64,000 nt of DNA from Deroplatys truncata (lineage: Eukaryota; Arthropoda; Insecta; Mantodea; Mantidae), in NCBI GenBank assembly GCA_030765065.1, contig CM060984.1, positions 106,249,488 through 106,313,487 of the forward strand. The letters are read 5' to 3'. The translations under genes and the position numbers were made by a program. The notes under the pieces were generated by a model. It searched no databases and was not told the DNA's origin. It saw only the letters and a program-made list of their open reading frames with translations. Positions 22,035 to 34,975 of this stretch are shown piece after piece; position 1 is the stretch's first letter; each line of letters opens with the position of its first letter.

Positions 22035-23360
22035 CAGACTTTGATAACATCTGACGATGAAATCTTGGCTATAGTGCATTTGCTTTATATTGAAACATGG
22101 GAAGTAGAGATAGAGATAGGACTATATTCCACACTACAGTTGGTAATCAACTGCCTAATCTCAAAACCTTTATTACTGAAACTTAGTATTTAAAATCTGG
22201 GTTGGGTTGAAACATGAAATTTAGAAGAGAACAACAAACATTCACTTGTAACAATAGGAAAGCCAACGAAGCAAGGAAGGCCGAAGATATCAGGATATTT
22301 TCCACATTTCACTGCCAAAAGTGCAAGTGGCAGCCACAAGTACAACTATACTGAGAGACTAGGCAGGGAAGTGAGACTGTGGCGGCGGGGTTTCTCGGCA
22401 AAGTGTTTTCTTTTAATTTTGTAAACAAACCCACGCGACAAGAGAGCATCTCATTGGCTGGCGTGCAAACTACAACTTTTCCCGCTTAGCATGTCGTCTC
22501 TTCCTCTACATAAAACAGTTCGGTTTAGATCCTAACATGGTGATTATTCTCGTACAGCAGAAATTAAAAAAAAATATTGTAACAGTTCCGTTTATGAAAG
22601 AAAATGTGTTTGTTCAGGTTCACCTATAACTAAATAAACCGTTATAGCAGAGGCTTTAAGAGGCTATGTGCAGGCGCTGCAGTTCGTTTCCGGTTTCCAG
22701 ATAAGCCGCCAGTGTACTCTGCCACGTATTGAGAGAATGGCTGTGAATCCTCTGTCGCTAGAAAAACAAATGTGGAAAATGGAAATAAGAGAATTGTGTT
22801 AAATGTTTTTAAAATGGTGCAAAAAGTACCCTCCTTTAATTGACAATGAATGGCGTTGGCTGTTGTTTAGCAATAATTGAGTTTCTTTGTTAATAATGCA
22901 GAATTGTTGATCGGATTGCTTGAGCCGCGTTTGTTTTCTGTTGTACCTATTGTGCTAATCATTTTCCTAATTCGTTGACTTATAAAAGTGGTATATTGAT
23001 AAAAGGCATTAAATGAACGAAACCTGAAGTTAAAACAAATCCGGTACCTTTACTCACAGATGCCGAATTGTTCAGGTAGTACTTTCATTTGTCTACTCTT
23101 AGTAATGTGGTTAGAAGTGTAGGACGTATAGGAATAACACACAAAATGTTTAAAACCTAATGGTCGCCAAGCTGCGCAATGTACCGTATTCGCATTCTAT
23201 CTGAAGCAATTTCCTCTCGTGGGTACTTAGTTCCCTTCATCCTCCAGGTGGTGCTGCCATGTGCTCGGCGGTGTACTACATTAAGTTTTGTTTACTTCTA
23301 CTTTCAGCAAATTCCGTGATATAACATCGAGTTTTTCGACACATCTTCCTAATAATTCTC
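22035..23360. other. unassigned sequence
   Basis: About 1.3 kb of nearer-average GC. 22375-22500 has a GC-rich patch (GTGGCGGCGGGG) and a CATTGGCTGGCG CCAAT-type site. No TATA box or coding sequence ties them together. Confidence 0.35.
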
Positions 23361-23839
23361 TCTGGGGCGAGGCCAAATAGGATTGCAGCTCGATATTAAA
23401 TGTTAATTACCCCAGCATATACATTGGGAGGCATAGCTGCAGAGGCTAAGAGGACCAGAATCTTATACTACACGTTCCAGAGTAGGCGTGGGATGGTTAT
23501 AACAAAATACACTGAATTTCACATTAATCACATTACTTGTGGTTTATTATAAGCACGGTGCCCCTACATCACACACAAAAGTTAAAAAGGAAGAAATTGA
23601 AGGGAGATGCTACACACCCGAGACTACGATTCACATACAACCTTCCATAACAGACACTCAGACCAAAAGTGACGCTAACCACACAACACAAAGAAAGTAA
23701 CGCTCACTTCCTCACGCTCCACCGCTAGCTAGGATCACCAGCTAGAAGGTGTGAGTAGCCACGCCAGACAAACTTCAAACCCTTAGCCGAAAGAATTACC
23801 CCAACAATGCTGTCGCCAACGACGCAATAATGTGTCTGG
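23361..23839 (+). mobile_element. fold-back element, truncated copy (left arm and centre)
   Basis: It aligns with the left arm and unique centre of 40381-41043, from GGGGCGAGGCCAAATAGG through CAGAGTAGGCGTGGGATGG, CACGCTCCACCGCTAGCTAG and CGACGCAATAATGTGTCTG. The right arm is absent, because similarity stops at 23839. No transposase. Confidence 0.8.
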
Positions 23840-26719
23840 CGTGACAATACACACACGCATGCACGCTACAATATCCTGACTGAGAATGAGCCATATATTC
23901 ATTCAGAGGACCAACCACACACCTTCCACCAGTGTAACATACCGTTAACGACGAAAAACATAATCGTGGAATGTCCACAATACGATCAATAGAGACAATA
24001 CTACCAGATACCCAATGATTTACAAACAGCACTCAACTATTCGATGTACCCTAAGATAGTTGAATTTTTTAAAAGCATAAATTTATATAAAAGTATATGA
24101 TGTCCAATCAGTTTGATTAATTATAGTGTCACAATTTTATACTACTTCATTGTAATGGTTCAAAACTGCCAGTATATTAAATAACCTCATTTTAAAAGTT
24201 TTAAAGTCGCGATACGACTAATATGTTAAAAGCGACTATAAACTTCCAAAATAAAAACAAAACAGAAAAAGGATAGGATCATCATTAGCCACCCCACCTC
24301 TTACACCGGTCAGGGAGCGTCAAAATGGTCACGTTTCAACTTAAACCTCACGTACTGTAGTGATACGCAGTGATTCAGCTAAATGCCCAAAAAATCCGAG
24401 AATATGTAGCATTTTAAGACCTCAAAGGAAAGAGTTATATTAATAACATAAAAAAGAATTACTAATATTTAAAGTTATTTGTTTTCACACATGTAAAAAA
24501 CTCCAGATTCCCAGGGTGAAAAGTCTCGATCTTTAGTGTTCATGGAGTTGAAATATCATAAAGATGCCTAGATTCTCAAATATTTTGAACTGTTTAATTA
24601 CTATATATTAATCAGAAAGGATAAGCATCTTCGGCATGCGTTTCTTGTGAACTGGTTTTGAAACTGAGTAGTTACCTAACCATTTCAGCGTTCAAAATAT
24701 AGCCTGGATCAAAATCGTTCCGATGTGTTAAGGAAATTGCCCTGCGCTGTGCAACACTTTCAGTGAACGTGCCCAGCTCTATTAATTTCGCACTGTACGT
24801 ACGTGTATCTATTATTAACCCGAGGCATAGTAGCATGTCTTTAATATTTTCGGTACTAAATCCGGATTACAGACGTGCCTGGCTGTGCAGCAACTAATCC
24901 TTTGTATAGAGCGCTCACCTCGTTTCTGAAATATCGCCTTAGCTAAGCTAAGGACTTTCTCTATAACATACCGTCTACATTCATTAAGCATTGCTTCTAT
25001 ACACAGGGTGCTAATGAATAAGACGGGGTATTTCATCATACATACACGAATGTAAATAACTTGAAACAGAGAACATAGGACCACAGACGTCAAATGTTAA
25101 AGTTAAAGAGTATTCAGATAATTTAGTGCTAATTGCTGAACAGGGTTGAATATTATAATGATTTCGCATCAAATTAGCAATTGAAATAAGCCCTTTTGAT
25201 CACAGGTAATCTGCAAAATTTTCACGCTACATTCAGGTTTTAGGCAATGCATCTGTGAAAGATCCAAAACTCTAGTTTTCTTCTCATTTCTTTGACTTTT
25301 TTTTACCTATATTGAGAACACAAACCACATAGTTCACACAAAAGTTTAAGGAGCTATGCAAAACCGTTGTTGAAATAATAATTTTTTATTCATAATTAAT
25401 TGCATGTTTATATGGTAAAGTGAAATGCTTCTTGGATCCCACAAATTATTGTATCGCTCTCAAATAAATTTCAGCTTAGTATACGAATACAAAGAAATTT
25501 TTGTGCAGTTATTTCTTAATTTTAATTAGTTTAAGATAAACCATGTGTATAAATGCTGGCTGAATATTTCAAAATGTTCAATCTGAATTATGGAAAATAA
25601 AGAATTTCAATTGAACTATTTAATATTTTTAACTAATCCACAACAATTTTAAATACGCAATTCTGAATTTTTAAAACTCATAAGATATGAAGAAGCATTT
25701 TTAATGGTAATAAACGCTGACGAAAAAAGGAATTGTGAAAAATGGAATGTTTCAATCATTTTCAGTGAAATTATTTTCAAAAAATTTAGCCAATGAAGCG
25801 ATTAAATGCTGTATCATACTGCTTTCTGGACTTTCTGGGTAAGTACCCACTTCTTGTGTTATTCTTTCTGTTGCTTCTGTAATTTCGCCTAGGTCTTCCA
25901 TTTCAGTTTCTTCTGAATTCATAATTTCTGTCATTTAACCTTTATGTAAGTTATACTAGATAAAATAAAAACGTTTTATATCAAAGAAAGCAGAAGGCTG
26001 ATAATATAACGTATAGGTTAACTCTACAATCATGTGTATTGCGAGCACCATGAGAAATTAATAATATAAAAACACACAATGAAAAGTAAAACATAATCAA
26101 ACCAAGTCGAGTTATTAAACATGTGCAAATACAAAGGGAAATTGCCATTTGGTTGGAGTTGAAACTAAACTTGCAATAATCTAAAGCTTTTAGCTCGTGT
26201 GCACTGTGTTAGAAGTTCTACTTTTAGGCCATGGTGTCTAAAAATTCATTTTATGCGTGACTCCCTCTTTGTTTCCCATAATACTGTTTATTGGTTAATG
26301 CTTGTTTCTTGGGATTGATTTCAATTCGATAAAAAAAACGTGGTAAGCATAAGTTGAATCTAGAGTTGCTTCCTGGGAAGAAAAAGAACTATTTCGATCT
26401 AGTGCTCCCAAGTGCGCATGCCCGTCCAAATGTACACCTCTTAGTAAAATATGCTGTGAATAAGGTTGAACTTCCTACATCGTGGATAACAGCCGGGAAT
26501 GCCTAGTATTATAAAGAACCGTTCTGAACATCGGAAATACACCACTATTACTTGATTCGCGGGATGTACGGAACATTCACACACTGCATGAACATAATTC
26601 TGTAAATCAGAAAAGTGAAAGGTATGGCTTAGCAACAAGGTAAGAGACGCATACGTAAGATTCAAATTGGACCGCGCGAGAAGGAACGTATTGGGCTATT
26701 GATATATGGGCGGAGCTTA
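23840..26719. other. unassigned, largely AT-rich
   Basis: Nearly 2.9 kb with no recognised element. Minus-strand frames of 78 (23796-24032), 92 (24815-25093), 60 (25752-25934, acidic, Glu-rich) and 74 codons (26441-26665) have no motif I know. The acidic one has low-GC codon use and no splice context that convinces me. Confidence 0.35.
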
Positions 26720-27100
26720 AGATAAGAAAAAGCACACATTCTAATCACACACACATTTGTGAACACGTTTGTGACATATTCGTGACTCTCCTGGGATTCT
26801 TGACTCCCATATGAAACTTTTAAAATGTGTAGCGCACATAAATGTGCCGCGATAGAAAGATGCAGTGGCTATTGTGAGGGAGCTTTCTGAGTAACAACTG
26901 ACGCTTCTCTTCGCTTAATTATTGTAATTAATTCGTAAATTCAACAGTCGGCGATTCTTCTCAAACTGAACATTTTAGTCAGCATTAAGTTTCTCACCTA
27001 GCTAAACTGTGTTATCCTTTCAAATACACTCATGCATACCTTGAGATAAAAATAAAGAACTCGTAACTATACCACTAGAGCAGCTGGCGCACGATACAGC
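26720..27100 (+). repeat. family E repeat, copy 1
   Basis: The best-conserved block, TGTGTTATCCTTTCAAATAC then GCATACCTTGAGA (27008-27045), recurs at 58718-58755, and weaker matching blocks precede it in both copies (TTGTGACA, GGCTATTGTGAGGGA). The class is unknown. Confidence 0.5.
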
Positions 27101-28157
27101 GCAGAAAGAGTTACGAGATGACGCCATAAAATTCAACAACAGAGAAGGTAACATTAAATGTTATAAGAAAAATTTGAAGCACGGGGTGCCATCAAAGTAG
27201 TCGCACCGAGAACGTTTTCACATTGGAATATACCGAAATATTTCCATCCTCTACAACAGGGTTACCACTGAGAGGACACGAGGTTTAATTCAGCTCTTTG
27301 TTTTGTTCATCTGTTTGCCTACCATCCAAGGAGACTTCATTCTATTAGCTCTGCGTCACCATTAAGTCCGCCATCCCAAACTCACGAAGTTAGAGGGAGA
27401 AAGGAGATGAATGACGTAGAGTGCCACGAAATAGTATGACTACTTTACAGGGTCAATAATGAAAACCACACTCAAACATGGCATGACAGAGAATGATATA
27501 GCGACGAAGTCCTGGTATTATTAACTGTAGAAATAGAGGCAAGTGTACCTTCAAGTCAAAGCGTGCAGTAATTGGAGTTAAATATCAGATACGCGTCCCA
27601 TAAAATTGTCTTTGGAAAAGTCGGGAATTCTTTGTTCTAGTCAATCGAAAACACACGGATATAGATGGCGACGATTTATTTTCAACCTTCATTGGCACTT
27701 CCAGGTAGGATAGGTAGTGTTAGGAGGAGATGCGTCATATAGCACCACTGACTGTCCTCTTGACACTACCAGCACCACTACCAAGTAGAGATCTGCATTT
27801 TAATGAAAGCAACCGACTGTATCGACCGTGACTCAATGATAGCTTGTTACCTCGACCGTCTAAATGAATGTTCAGATGATTGCATACCTACCAACCTCAA
27901 CTTCTTTGCTTCCTTGCTTCTGTCCGAAGTACTCTTGACCGAGAGCTCACGATCGACTTGTATCCCCCGATTAATCGTGGCTATTCAGAGCAATGACGGT
28001 GCTTATGACTGTATAGGACCATAGGTGAATGAAACAACTGTTAGGGTTACCTATTTAGTAAGTAGAAAATGCGTAGCTTTATTTAGCTAGTTCCCATTAC
28101 TTTTGACTTTCTTTTCGGAGCTGGCCAATCTATACATTTCGTTATTGCTTTATCTAC
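27101..28157. other. unassigned sequence
   Basis: 27660-28025 is closer to balanced composition and has a 73-codon plus frame (27803-28024) with several Cys. No family is recognised, and no splice signals frame it convincingly. Confidence 0.35.
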
Positions 28158-28700
28158 AGCTTACCTATAACAGGTAGAGGAAATATTGTATTCCATCCAA
28201 ATATCCATTATCGAAGTTTTACTGGAAATACATGTTCTGAGATCCGCGCGTGTGTATGTATACAACATAATTCAAAAACGAAAAGTCGGATAAATACCTA
28301 CATTTATATTTATGACCAACATCTTCCATTATGACCAACACCTAGGTTTTCATGAAATTCTCCCGCTTCCTAACCTATGCAACAACATTGTTTTACTTTT
28401 CAAAAACGGCGATTTTGATTAAATGCCATTACGTTTGAGAAACTAACAACAAACAAAATGCATATCTTGAATTTTCTGGAAATGGTATACGATTTGCACT
28501 TTATACTTAGTGGATTGTATGTTACTTGAAAATCAAAAGGGAGAAGCAAAACACTTGATTGCAGAAAAATTGTATCTACAAAGAATACACAATTTATTCG
28601 AAATCCATATCTATTTTCACATCATCAACGGTTCCTTTAAATATTTAATGATATATGTTTGTATTTTTCCAAGTATAAGTAAATGTGACAGAGAACTTTT
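28158..28700 (+). repeat. family A, partial diverged copy
   Basis: The 5' half is clear (ACAGGTAGAGGAAATATTG, GTATTCCATCCAAATATCC, TGGAAATACATGTTCTGAGA, ATGCATATCTTGAATTTTC). It decays after about 28520. Confidence 0.75.
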
Positions 28701-29544
28701 AAAGTTTTGCGATCCTCGTTTTTTTTTCTTCTCACAGGAGCTTGATGACAATAAGTTAAATCAGTTGATTTCCTGTTCTACGTTTTACATCCAGTGGTGG
28801 TACTTTTTGTAGTAGTGGTTGTATTAATGAAGGTTGCAGCAATATATTAGTGTTTTTATCATTAATACACATGATTGGAAATAGTTTTTTTGTAGATGTA
28901 AGACACGCAAAAACAGTTATACTCCTTGCTTCTGCGCTAAATAGAATGTGCATCATAAAAGTTGTTTGAAGAAATACATCAGCATTTTGTTCAACATCGA
29001 AACTAAACTACCTATGCTTCAATCCGATTTATATTAGCACTAGAACAGATCTACTACATCAGTAGGATGCGACTCCAGCCCTAATTGAGCCTGAGCGCCG
29101 TAAAATGTGGTTATATGAGTACTGACAAATGACAACAGACCACTCCATTCCCACTCCTGCAATCCCCACTTTTGTAAACAAAGCTCTCAGTCTTTTGTCT
29201 CTACATCTTGGAAAGGTTGTTATTGCAATTATGGCGTAAAAATTATAGCACAGCAAACAACTAAAAACATTAAAACTCAAAATTGAAGGCTGTTCAACCA
29301 AACATTTTTAATTTTGAAGCAAAATAATGGTTGCAAGAGTCAGTGTGAAACTACTTAATGCTTGTGGTGAACTCGGAAACATAGAAAGCTGTAGGATATG
29401 TACAATGTAGATTTTATGAATTTCTCTTTTCTCATTCTTCAAGCACATCAGGAATGAAGAGGCACTGCAAAGTGGGTTGTAACAAAACAATAAATAAAGT
29501 ACGTAGATCCTCCAACAAGTTTCAAGAATTTTGTACTAGAAAGC
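28701..29544. other. unassigned sequence upstream of the hAT remnant
   Basis: It may include unrecognisable N-terminal parts of the hAT transposase. Nothing is supported directly. Confidence 0.35.
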
Positions 29545-30775
29545 ACTGGGAATGTGTGCGGAATGGGTTTATTACCTTTCAGTGTCTGTTCTAAGCTGGA
29601 GTTTAAAATGTTAAAATCACAGGAAGTGATAAACATAGGAGCGACTAACAGCAAGGTGGATGCAACTAGCGACAGTGTCTAGGCTGATAACTACAGGAAC
29701 AAATACTTTCTAACAGTCACATCACATTTCATTAATGAAGAATGGAATACAGACGGAAATATTATTAGGATAGAATTTTTAGACATTTCAAAATCCGTAG
29801 AAAACGTGCTATTAAAAATTGAGAGCAGAATGTGTGGCATTGGTATTGAGGAGTAGTATATACAGCGACGTGTGTTTGTTAGTGATAAGGGAGGAAACAC
29901 AAGGGAGGCTCTTCAAAGCACCAGTGGATTCCTTACTTTGATTACTGTTTACACACTGCAGCTCCACATCGATGAAGATTCTGTCTTCAACATAAGCAGC
30001 CAAAAGAGTTGTAAAATATTTGAAAAGCTGCGGAAGTTATTCAGATAAACTTAAAATATGCACTCAATCAAGAAGTATTGACGTGTTGGAACACTGTGAT
30101 ATCGATATTCCATGCAATCTGGTATCAAATTGGGGAGATAAGGAGCTACTAAGATCAAGGGGAAATTCCTATGTTCTCGAAGACTTATTAATGAATTTAT
30201 ACTTCTTTATGCCTATTTAAAAAATCTAGTTTATATTTTGGAGAGAAATAAGCATACCTCTATTGAACGACTGGTTTCGTGGCATAAAGGCATAGAATGT
30301 TGTGATTGTGAACCAGCCAGCAGTGACAGTGAAATGATAACTAAGATAAAAGAAAGAGCCTGGTTTTATAATTTTAGAACAAATATATTTTTCTGCATTA
30401 GAGCTGTGGTCTTCTCGTCGCCATCTCAAGGATTTGTCAAAAGAAAAAAAAACTAGGCATATGATGAAATTCGTCAGAGGTGTTCAGAGGTTTTAGTGTA
30501 CCAGTTACAATGAAGGTCAATTGCCTGAAAACATCATACCAAAGAAAAAGGCATTTGTCCAGACGAGTCACACAGATATTCAGCCCTTATTAAAAGGGAA
30601 TGTGCCTGTCAACAAGGCAAACTTCTGAAATGGGGATAAACCAACAAAACAAGTTTTCCACGGCTATCGAATGTTACACGAAGGGTGCTATGCGTTCCAG
30701 CAACAAGTGCGGCGAGCAGGTCATCTTCTGGGAAGCAGAAATTGTACAGGAAATTTAGAGTAGACATTCATGATC
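29545..30775 (+). pseudogene. hAT-superfamily transposase, decayed
   Basis: Spread over frames on the plus strand, in the right order for a hAT transposase of the ZBED type: YFLTVTSHFINEEW (29704-29745), FVSDKGGNTREAL (29875-29913, the VTDnasN-like motif with a catalytic Asp), ISSQKSCKIFEKL, DSEMITKIKERAWFY (30325-30369), and VLCVPATSAAS (30685-30717) with the rest of the dimerisation motif in a neighbouring frame. In-frame stops and at least three frameshifts make it non-functional. The N-terminal BED finger and the ends of the element are not identified. The C-terminal helix is replaced by a mariner fragment from about 30775. Confidence 0.75.
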
Positions 30776-31015
30776 AAGGTGGTCAGGGACGGAAGTGTTT
30801 GGTCACCTCCCTCCAGCCCAGATCTAGCGCCGAAGGACTTCCATTTTTTCGCAGATGAAAAAGCGATTGGGAGATAGCATTTTCACTCCAATGAGCTTAA
30901 GCACACTGTGCAGACGTGGCTCAAGAGACAGGCGGCAACTGTTATTGCAGAGAGTATTGGAAAAGCTGGTGCATGGGTACGATAAATGTTTGAATATTCA
31001 GTCATGATGTGGAAA
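30776..31015 (+). pseudogene. mariner transposase C-terminal fragment
   Basis: The plus strand gives VWSPPSSPDLAPKDFHFF, in which PKD carries the third catalytic Asp of the D,D34D triad. It continues with HTVQTWLKRQAATVIAESIG, then in another frame LVHGYDKCLNIQS, the usual mariner end. There is one stop after AIGR and one frameshift. Everything before the third Asp is missing; the sequence joins the hAT remnant directly. Confidence 0.8.
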
Positions 31016-31354
31016 AGTAGCTAACAGGTTTAGTTAATTTTGTCAAAAAATCGTTTTGCTATTAACGTTAGTTTTGATTTCATATGCTATCGGAGTTTTA
31101 AAATAGCAATAGTAAGAAATAGGCTCAGAGTTTACCAATGCTCAAACCAGCATTTTATTTTTCACTACCAAGAAGTGTTTAATTTAGAAACAAACGATTA
31201 AGGGATAATATATTTGGCAAAATTAAAAAAAAACTCTCAAGATGAAAACGAAACTGGCAGAATAGATGGCTGTAAGTGGTCCTCATTCAAGGAACTTTTA
31301 TTGTGGATGGTCCCCTGACTCATGAGTGAAATGGTGATAAATAGCTTCTTAGGA
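31016..31354. other. unassigned sequence
   Basis: It may contain the mariner 3' untranslated part; no inverted terminus could be matched. Confidence 0.3.
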
Positions 31355-31460
31355 AAGGTAGAACCAGACTGAAAACCGCAACTCCGTTGCCTGAATTTCA
31401 ACCATAGACCTTCGGTTTAGTTGCTGTACTATCTGAACTACCACAGCAACATACTCACTC
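31355..31460 (-). mobile_element. SINE-4 copy (tRNA-like head plus conserved tail)
   Basis: On the minus strand GCTGTGGTAGTTCAGATAGT (A-box region), then CTATGGTTGAAATTCAGG (B-box region), then GTTTTCAGTCTGGTTC and TACCTTTCC. The tail equals the arm of the hairpin at 7571-7679. Confidence 0.65.
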
Positions 31461-31599
31461 GACATTAAGGCCAGGGCTTCATGTGAATCAGTTGGAGAAT
31501 TTTAAGTACTTATAGATTGTAAGTCGTCATGTGGGTATGTTAACTAAAAAGGAATTTGAGAATCCCTCGAGGTTTATCAGGAAAAAAATGTGAGTCAAT

Positions 31600-31700
31600 T
31601 GGAGAATTTAATGTCGTGTGGTCCAATTGCAATGGTAGCTCACATATTTAGAGCTCATATACGGTACCCTAGACCCGTGGTTCAAATCTGAAGACGTTAA
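31600..31700 (+). mobile_element. tRNA-like SINE head
   Basis: CAATGGTAGCTCACATATT is followed by CCGTGGTTCAAATCTG, giving A- and B-box-like elements about 45 bases apart. It does not have the acceptor-stem pairing of a functional tRNA. It probably belongs to the SINE-4 family, but no tail is visible. Confidence 0.5.
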
Positions 31701-31744
31701 TTTTGTTGTAACTTGTTTGCATTACGCTTTGGGCGTCTTTTTGA

Positions 31745-32637
31745 TTTAGGTCGTATTGAAGAAATTGTATTATACTTCAACTTTTGAGGAGCCGAACTTG
31801 TAGTAGTTGCAACCGCACGTATAGTAAACAGTTTCCGGTAGCCTTTGCCCCAAGTTTAAAAAAAAATATTAACTTTGTAATTTAACTGTTTCTTTAAATA
31901 TTATATATTTATGTTTGCCTCGGCTGCGTCAGTATTATTGTTAGAGACACGTTTCTCTTAGCAGGGTTGTGGTGCGACTGAAGAATGTAGGCTTACACAG
32001 ATTATAATTTTACTTCACTCTTTTTTTATTAATGTTTGACACGATTTAAATAACACTTCACTAATATAGAGCTGTGAGATTCTTTTATTAATTATTAACA
32101 CGTAAACTTATTTTTCGTCTCACACGAATACGTATTAAATCTCTCGAGGACGCATCTCGCATCCGGTTACAAACATTGTCTGCAGGCAATTGAATTGATT
32201 TCAACCGCCTAAACTTGTAAATTTATGTATTTCAAGGCTCTGATTTGCTATTCCTAATCCAATAGAATACCTTCATTTAACTAAAGATTTTCCTGGTTGT
32301 TGATTGGCTATTTTTATACACTGTCACTAAAATTACATTATTGCTTCCAAGAATCACAAGTAACATTTAAACTTCCTAATTCATTATTGCCTCACGGTTA
32401 CCTCATTGTTAGCAACTTTTCACCTATTATTCTCACAGCTCCTACATTACTAAATTACGTAATATATTCACAAAACATTATTACCAATGGATACAATAAT
32501 ACAAACATATACTATAACTGTAATATACATTTTTATATATTGTTACATACACATACTGCTCTACGGCGGGCTGTTATTGAATATACATATTATATAATTA
32601 GACTGAAATTATTTAAGTGTTATAAATACTGCCTCAA
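31745..32637 (-). repeat. family D repeat, copy 3, inverted
   Basis: Full-length inverse match to 18229-19045, with the upstream part that copy 2 lacks (shared with copy 1 around CAGTCTAATTATATAATA). The 119-codon plus-strand frame across it (32297-32656) reads antisense to the repeat and is not conserved in the other copies. Confidence 0.8.
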
Positions 32638-32690
32638 ATCTCGGCTATGTCTTTGAATTTTTTATCTGATTCTACCTTTTCAGCCTTTTT
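32626..32690 (+). repeat. half of the SINE-4 hairpin sequence
   Basis: CAAATCTCGGCTATGTCTTT, then GAATTTTTTATCTGATTC and TACC match the right arm of 7571-7679. It abuts the outer end of family D copy 3. Confidence 0.65.
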
Positions 32691-33424
32691 ATTTACTCAC
32701 GGCAGAAGAAATAATTGGTAATAGCTACACTTTAAGTAGTAGCGTAGATTTATAATAATGTGTGTTAAATTAATAGCTCCTTTTCGTTCAACATCAATGC
32801 TTTAACAGCATATAAAAGAAAACCCACAAATACAGATAATATTCAAAACACAATATACGTCTCATAGAAGAGCATATCTAACTGCAAGCTGAATTCTCAC
32901 CCTTATGTCCCGAGTTTGATTTCCGGCCGGAAGTAGGAATGTTTCTTTAATAGGATTACTCCAGCCCTCTATAGAGTCCGGAAGTGTGGATGTGAGGGAG
33001 AATCTCCGGGAGAAAAGTTAAAAACGAGGAAATCCTGCGGTTAGTGGAGTAATAATACCAAATGTTTCATTCAAAGCCCATAGCAGTTAAAAGAGGCTAC
33101 AGAAATAAACCCCACCCAAATAGCTGGTCTTTGTAACTACAGACATAAATCACAGCATTCATATGACGACACTAATCAAACCGCATAACCATCGCAAACA
33201 TAACGTTGGTCAGACCCAGTATTACTGCTAATCGAAGTAAGTTTGTGCTAACGTTGTAACTTTTCAATTTTGTGAAGCACTGCTTTTCAGGTCTCACCTA
33301 CCTATTTTAAATTTGATGTTTTTTTTCTGAAAAAATTATACTGTCCATTAATAATATATACATTGCATAATATTATACCTAACGGCTTGTAAAGGACTAA
33401 ATATCACTTGGACGAAAAATAAAA
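32691..33424. other. unassigned, with a possible SINE-like block
   Basis: 32895-33125 is GC-richer and has GAGTTTGATTTCCGGCCGG, faintly like a B box, followed by regular short AT/GC blocks. No second copy is in the window. The rest shows nothing. Confidence 0.3.
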
Positions 33425-34165
33425 TTGATACATTCCCATGGCTTTCCTCTAATCCCTACCTTTATCATTGTGTATATAAACTATTTTTACTAAATCTTAT
33501 TTTGTTATCTACTATATTTTAATCCAAATAAACATTGTGACATTACACATTTCGTTATAGATACAAAGACAACTGCGATATTCAAGTGCTTAAGAACTGG
33601 ACGTCATATGCTAGCCTTAAAATTCCAGTGTTTCCATGTAATTGCGAGAAACAACTGAATGTTGACAGGACTTTAAAAGAATGACCAATTAATAAAAAAA
33701 ATCGAATCTTTAATAACGGATATCTCAGAAATCGTTTATACCAGAAATCACTTATTTGAAATACATGAGGGTTTTGAGGAGAAAAACAGTTTTTGGGTAG
33801 TGTGCTTTCGTCTATCGCTTAAGTTTACAAATTTTACAGTATCATACAAAGTTCCTTCCAAATAAAGTGAACTTTACAGGCTATTTCCAAGAAAATTCAA
33901 GATATACACTTTATTTCTCATACAAATATGCTTAATATATGGTATTTTAATCAAACTTGTTAGAACCATTTTTATAGGAAATCAAAACTTTCGAAAAATT
34001 TTCCATGTAAAGGGTAGTTGGAGTGGGGGAATTTTCCTGAAAACCCTACAGTCGTATACTTGGAAGACACTGAACCTAAATACCAAGTTTGGTGTTCATC
34101 CGAGCTTTTGCTTTTAGTAATGCTGTGCACAGGCACACGCACACACATGGACTTTCTTCTAATAT
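33425..34165 (-). repeat. family A, subtype II, inverted copy truncated at its 5' end
   Basis: It has the 3' end and middle of the repeat (AATCCAAATAAACATTGTGA, CTAAATACCAAGTTTGG). It stops just after the CA tract at 34132-34147, where the next copy starts. Confidence 0.8.
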
Positions 34166-34975
34166 TTTGTTGTGTTACATCCATATGACATTCTCTACTC
34201 TCTATCTTTATTAGTGGGTACACAAACAATCCTTACAAAAGCTTATTTTTCTACCTTCTACTTTTAATCCAAATAAACCTTTGCAAAATAGCTACATTAC
34301 ACATTTTGTTATAGATACGGAGGACAGCGATAGTCAAATGTTTAAGAACTGCACGCTACATGTTGGCCTTAAAATTTCATACTGTTTCCATGCAATCGCG
34401 AGAAACACTGAATGTTGACAGGGCTTTAAGATAATGACCAAATAATAAACGGAAACAATCGAAAATTATTTGAAATAAATTATATGTTTTAAAGGGATAT
34501 ATTTTTTGCGCAGTAAGTATTCATCTAGTTCTTAACGTTTACCAGTTATACAGTATTAATCATAATTACTTCCGAATGAAGAGAGCTTCGCAGACTATTC
34601 CCAGAAAGTTGTAGATTATACATTTTTTCATGTAAACATCTTTAATATTTGTCATTTTTTTGAAAATGAAAATTTTAAAAGATGTCCCATGTAAAGGGTA
34701 GTTGCGGTGAAGGAATTTACTTGAAAATCTTCATATCGCATTCTTGGAAGACACTGAACGAAAATACCAAGTTTGGTACTTATATGACTTTGTGTTTTTA
34801 AGTTATGTTGTTCACAACACACATACAGACGTTTTTTTAAAAATGCTTTTTTTTATTTGTTTATTCAGCAGTACTCAAAAATATATATTTCCAGTGAAAT
34901 CTCGGTATCATATTTTTGGATGGAATGCAATACCTTCTCTACCTACTATGTACGTGGTAGAGAAAGTAAAAAGGA
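34166..34975 (-). repeat. family A, subtype II, inverted full copy
   Basis: Head-to-tail with the previous copy. It ends ACTATGTACGTGGTAGAGAA at 34945-34964, the family terminus. Confidence 0.8.

Noticed and set aside
25752-25934. Acidic 60-codon minus-strand frame as a host exon
   Set aside because: Codon use matches the AT-rich background and no splice sites or homology could be supported.
32297-32656. 119-codon open frame, plus strand
   Set aside because: It reads antisense through family D copy 3 and is interrupted in copies 1 and 2.
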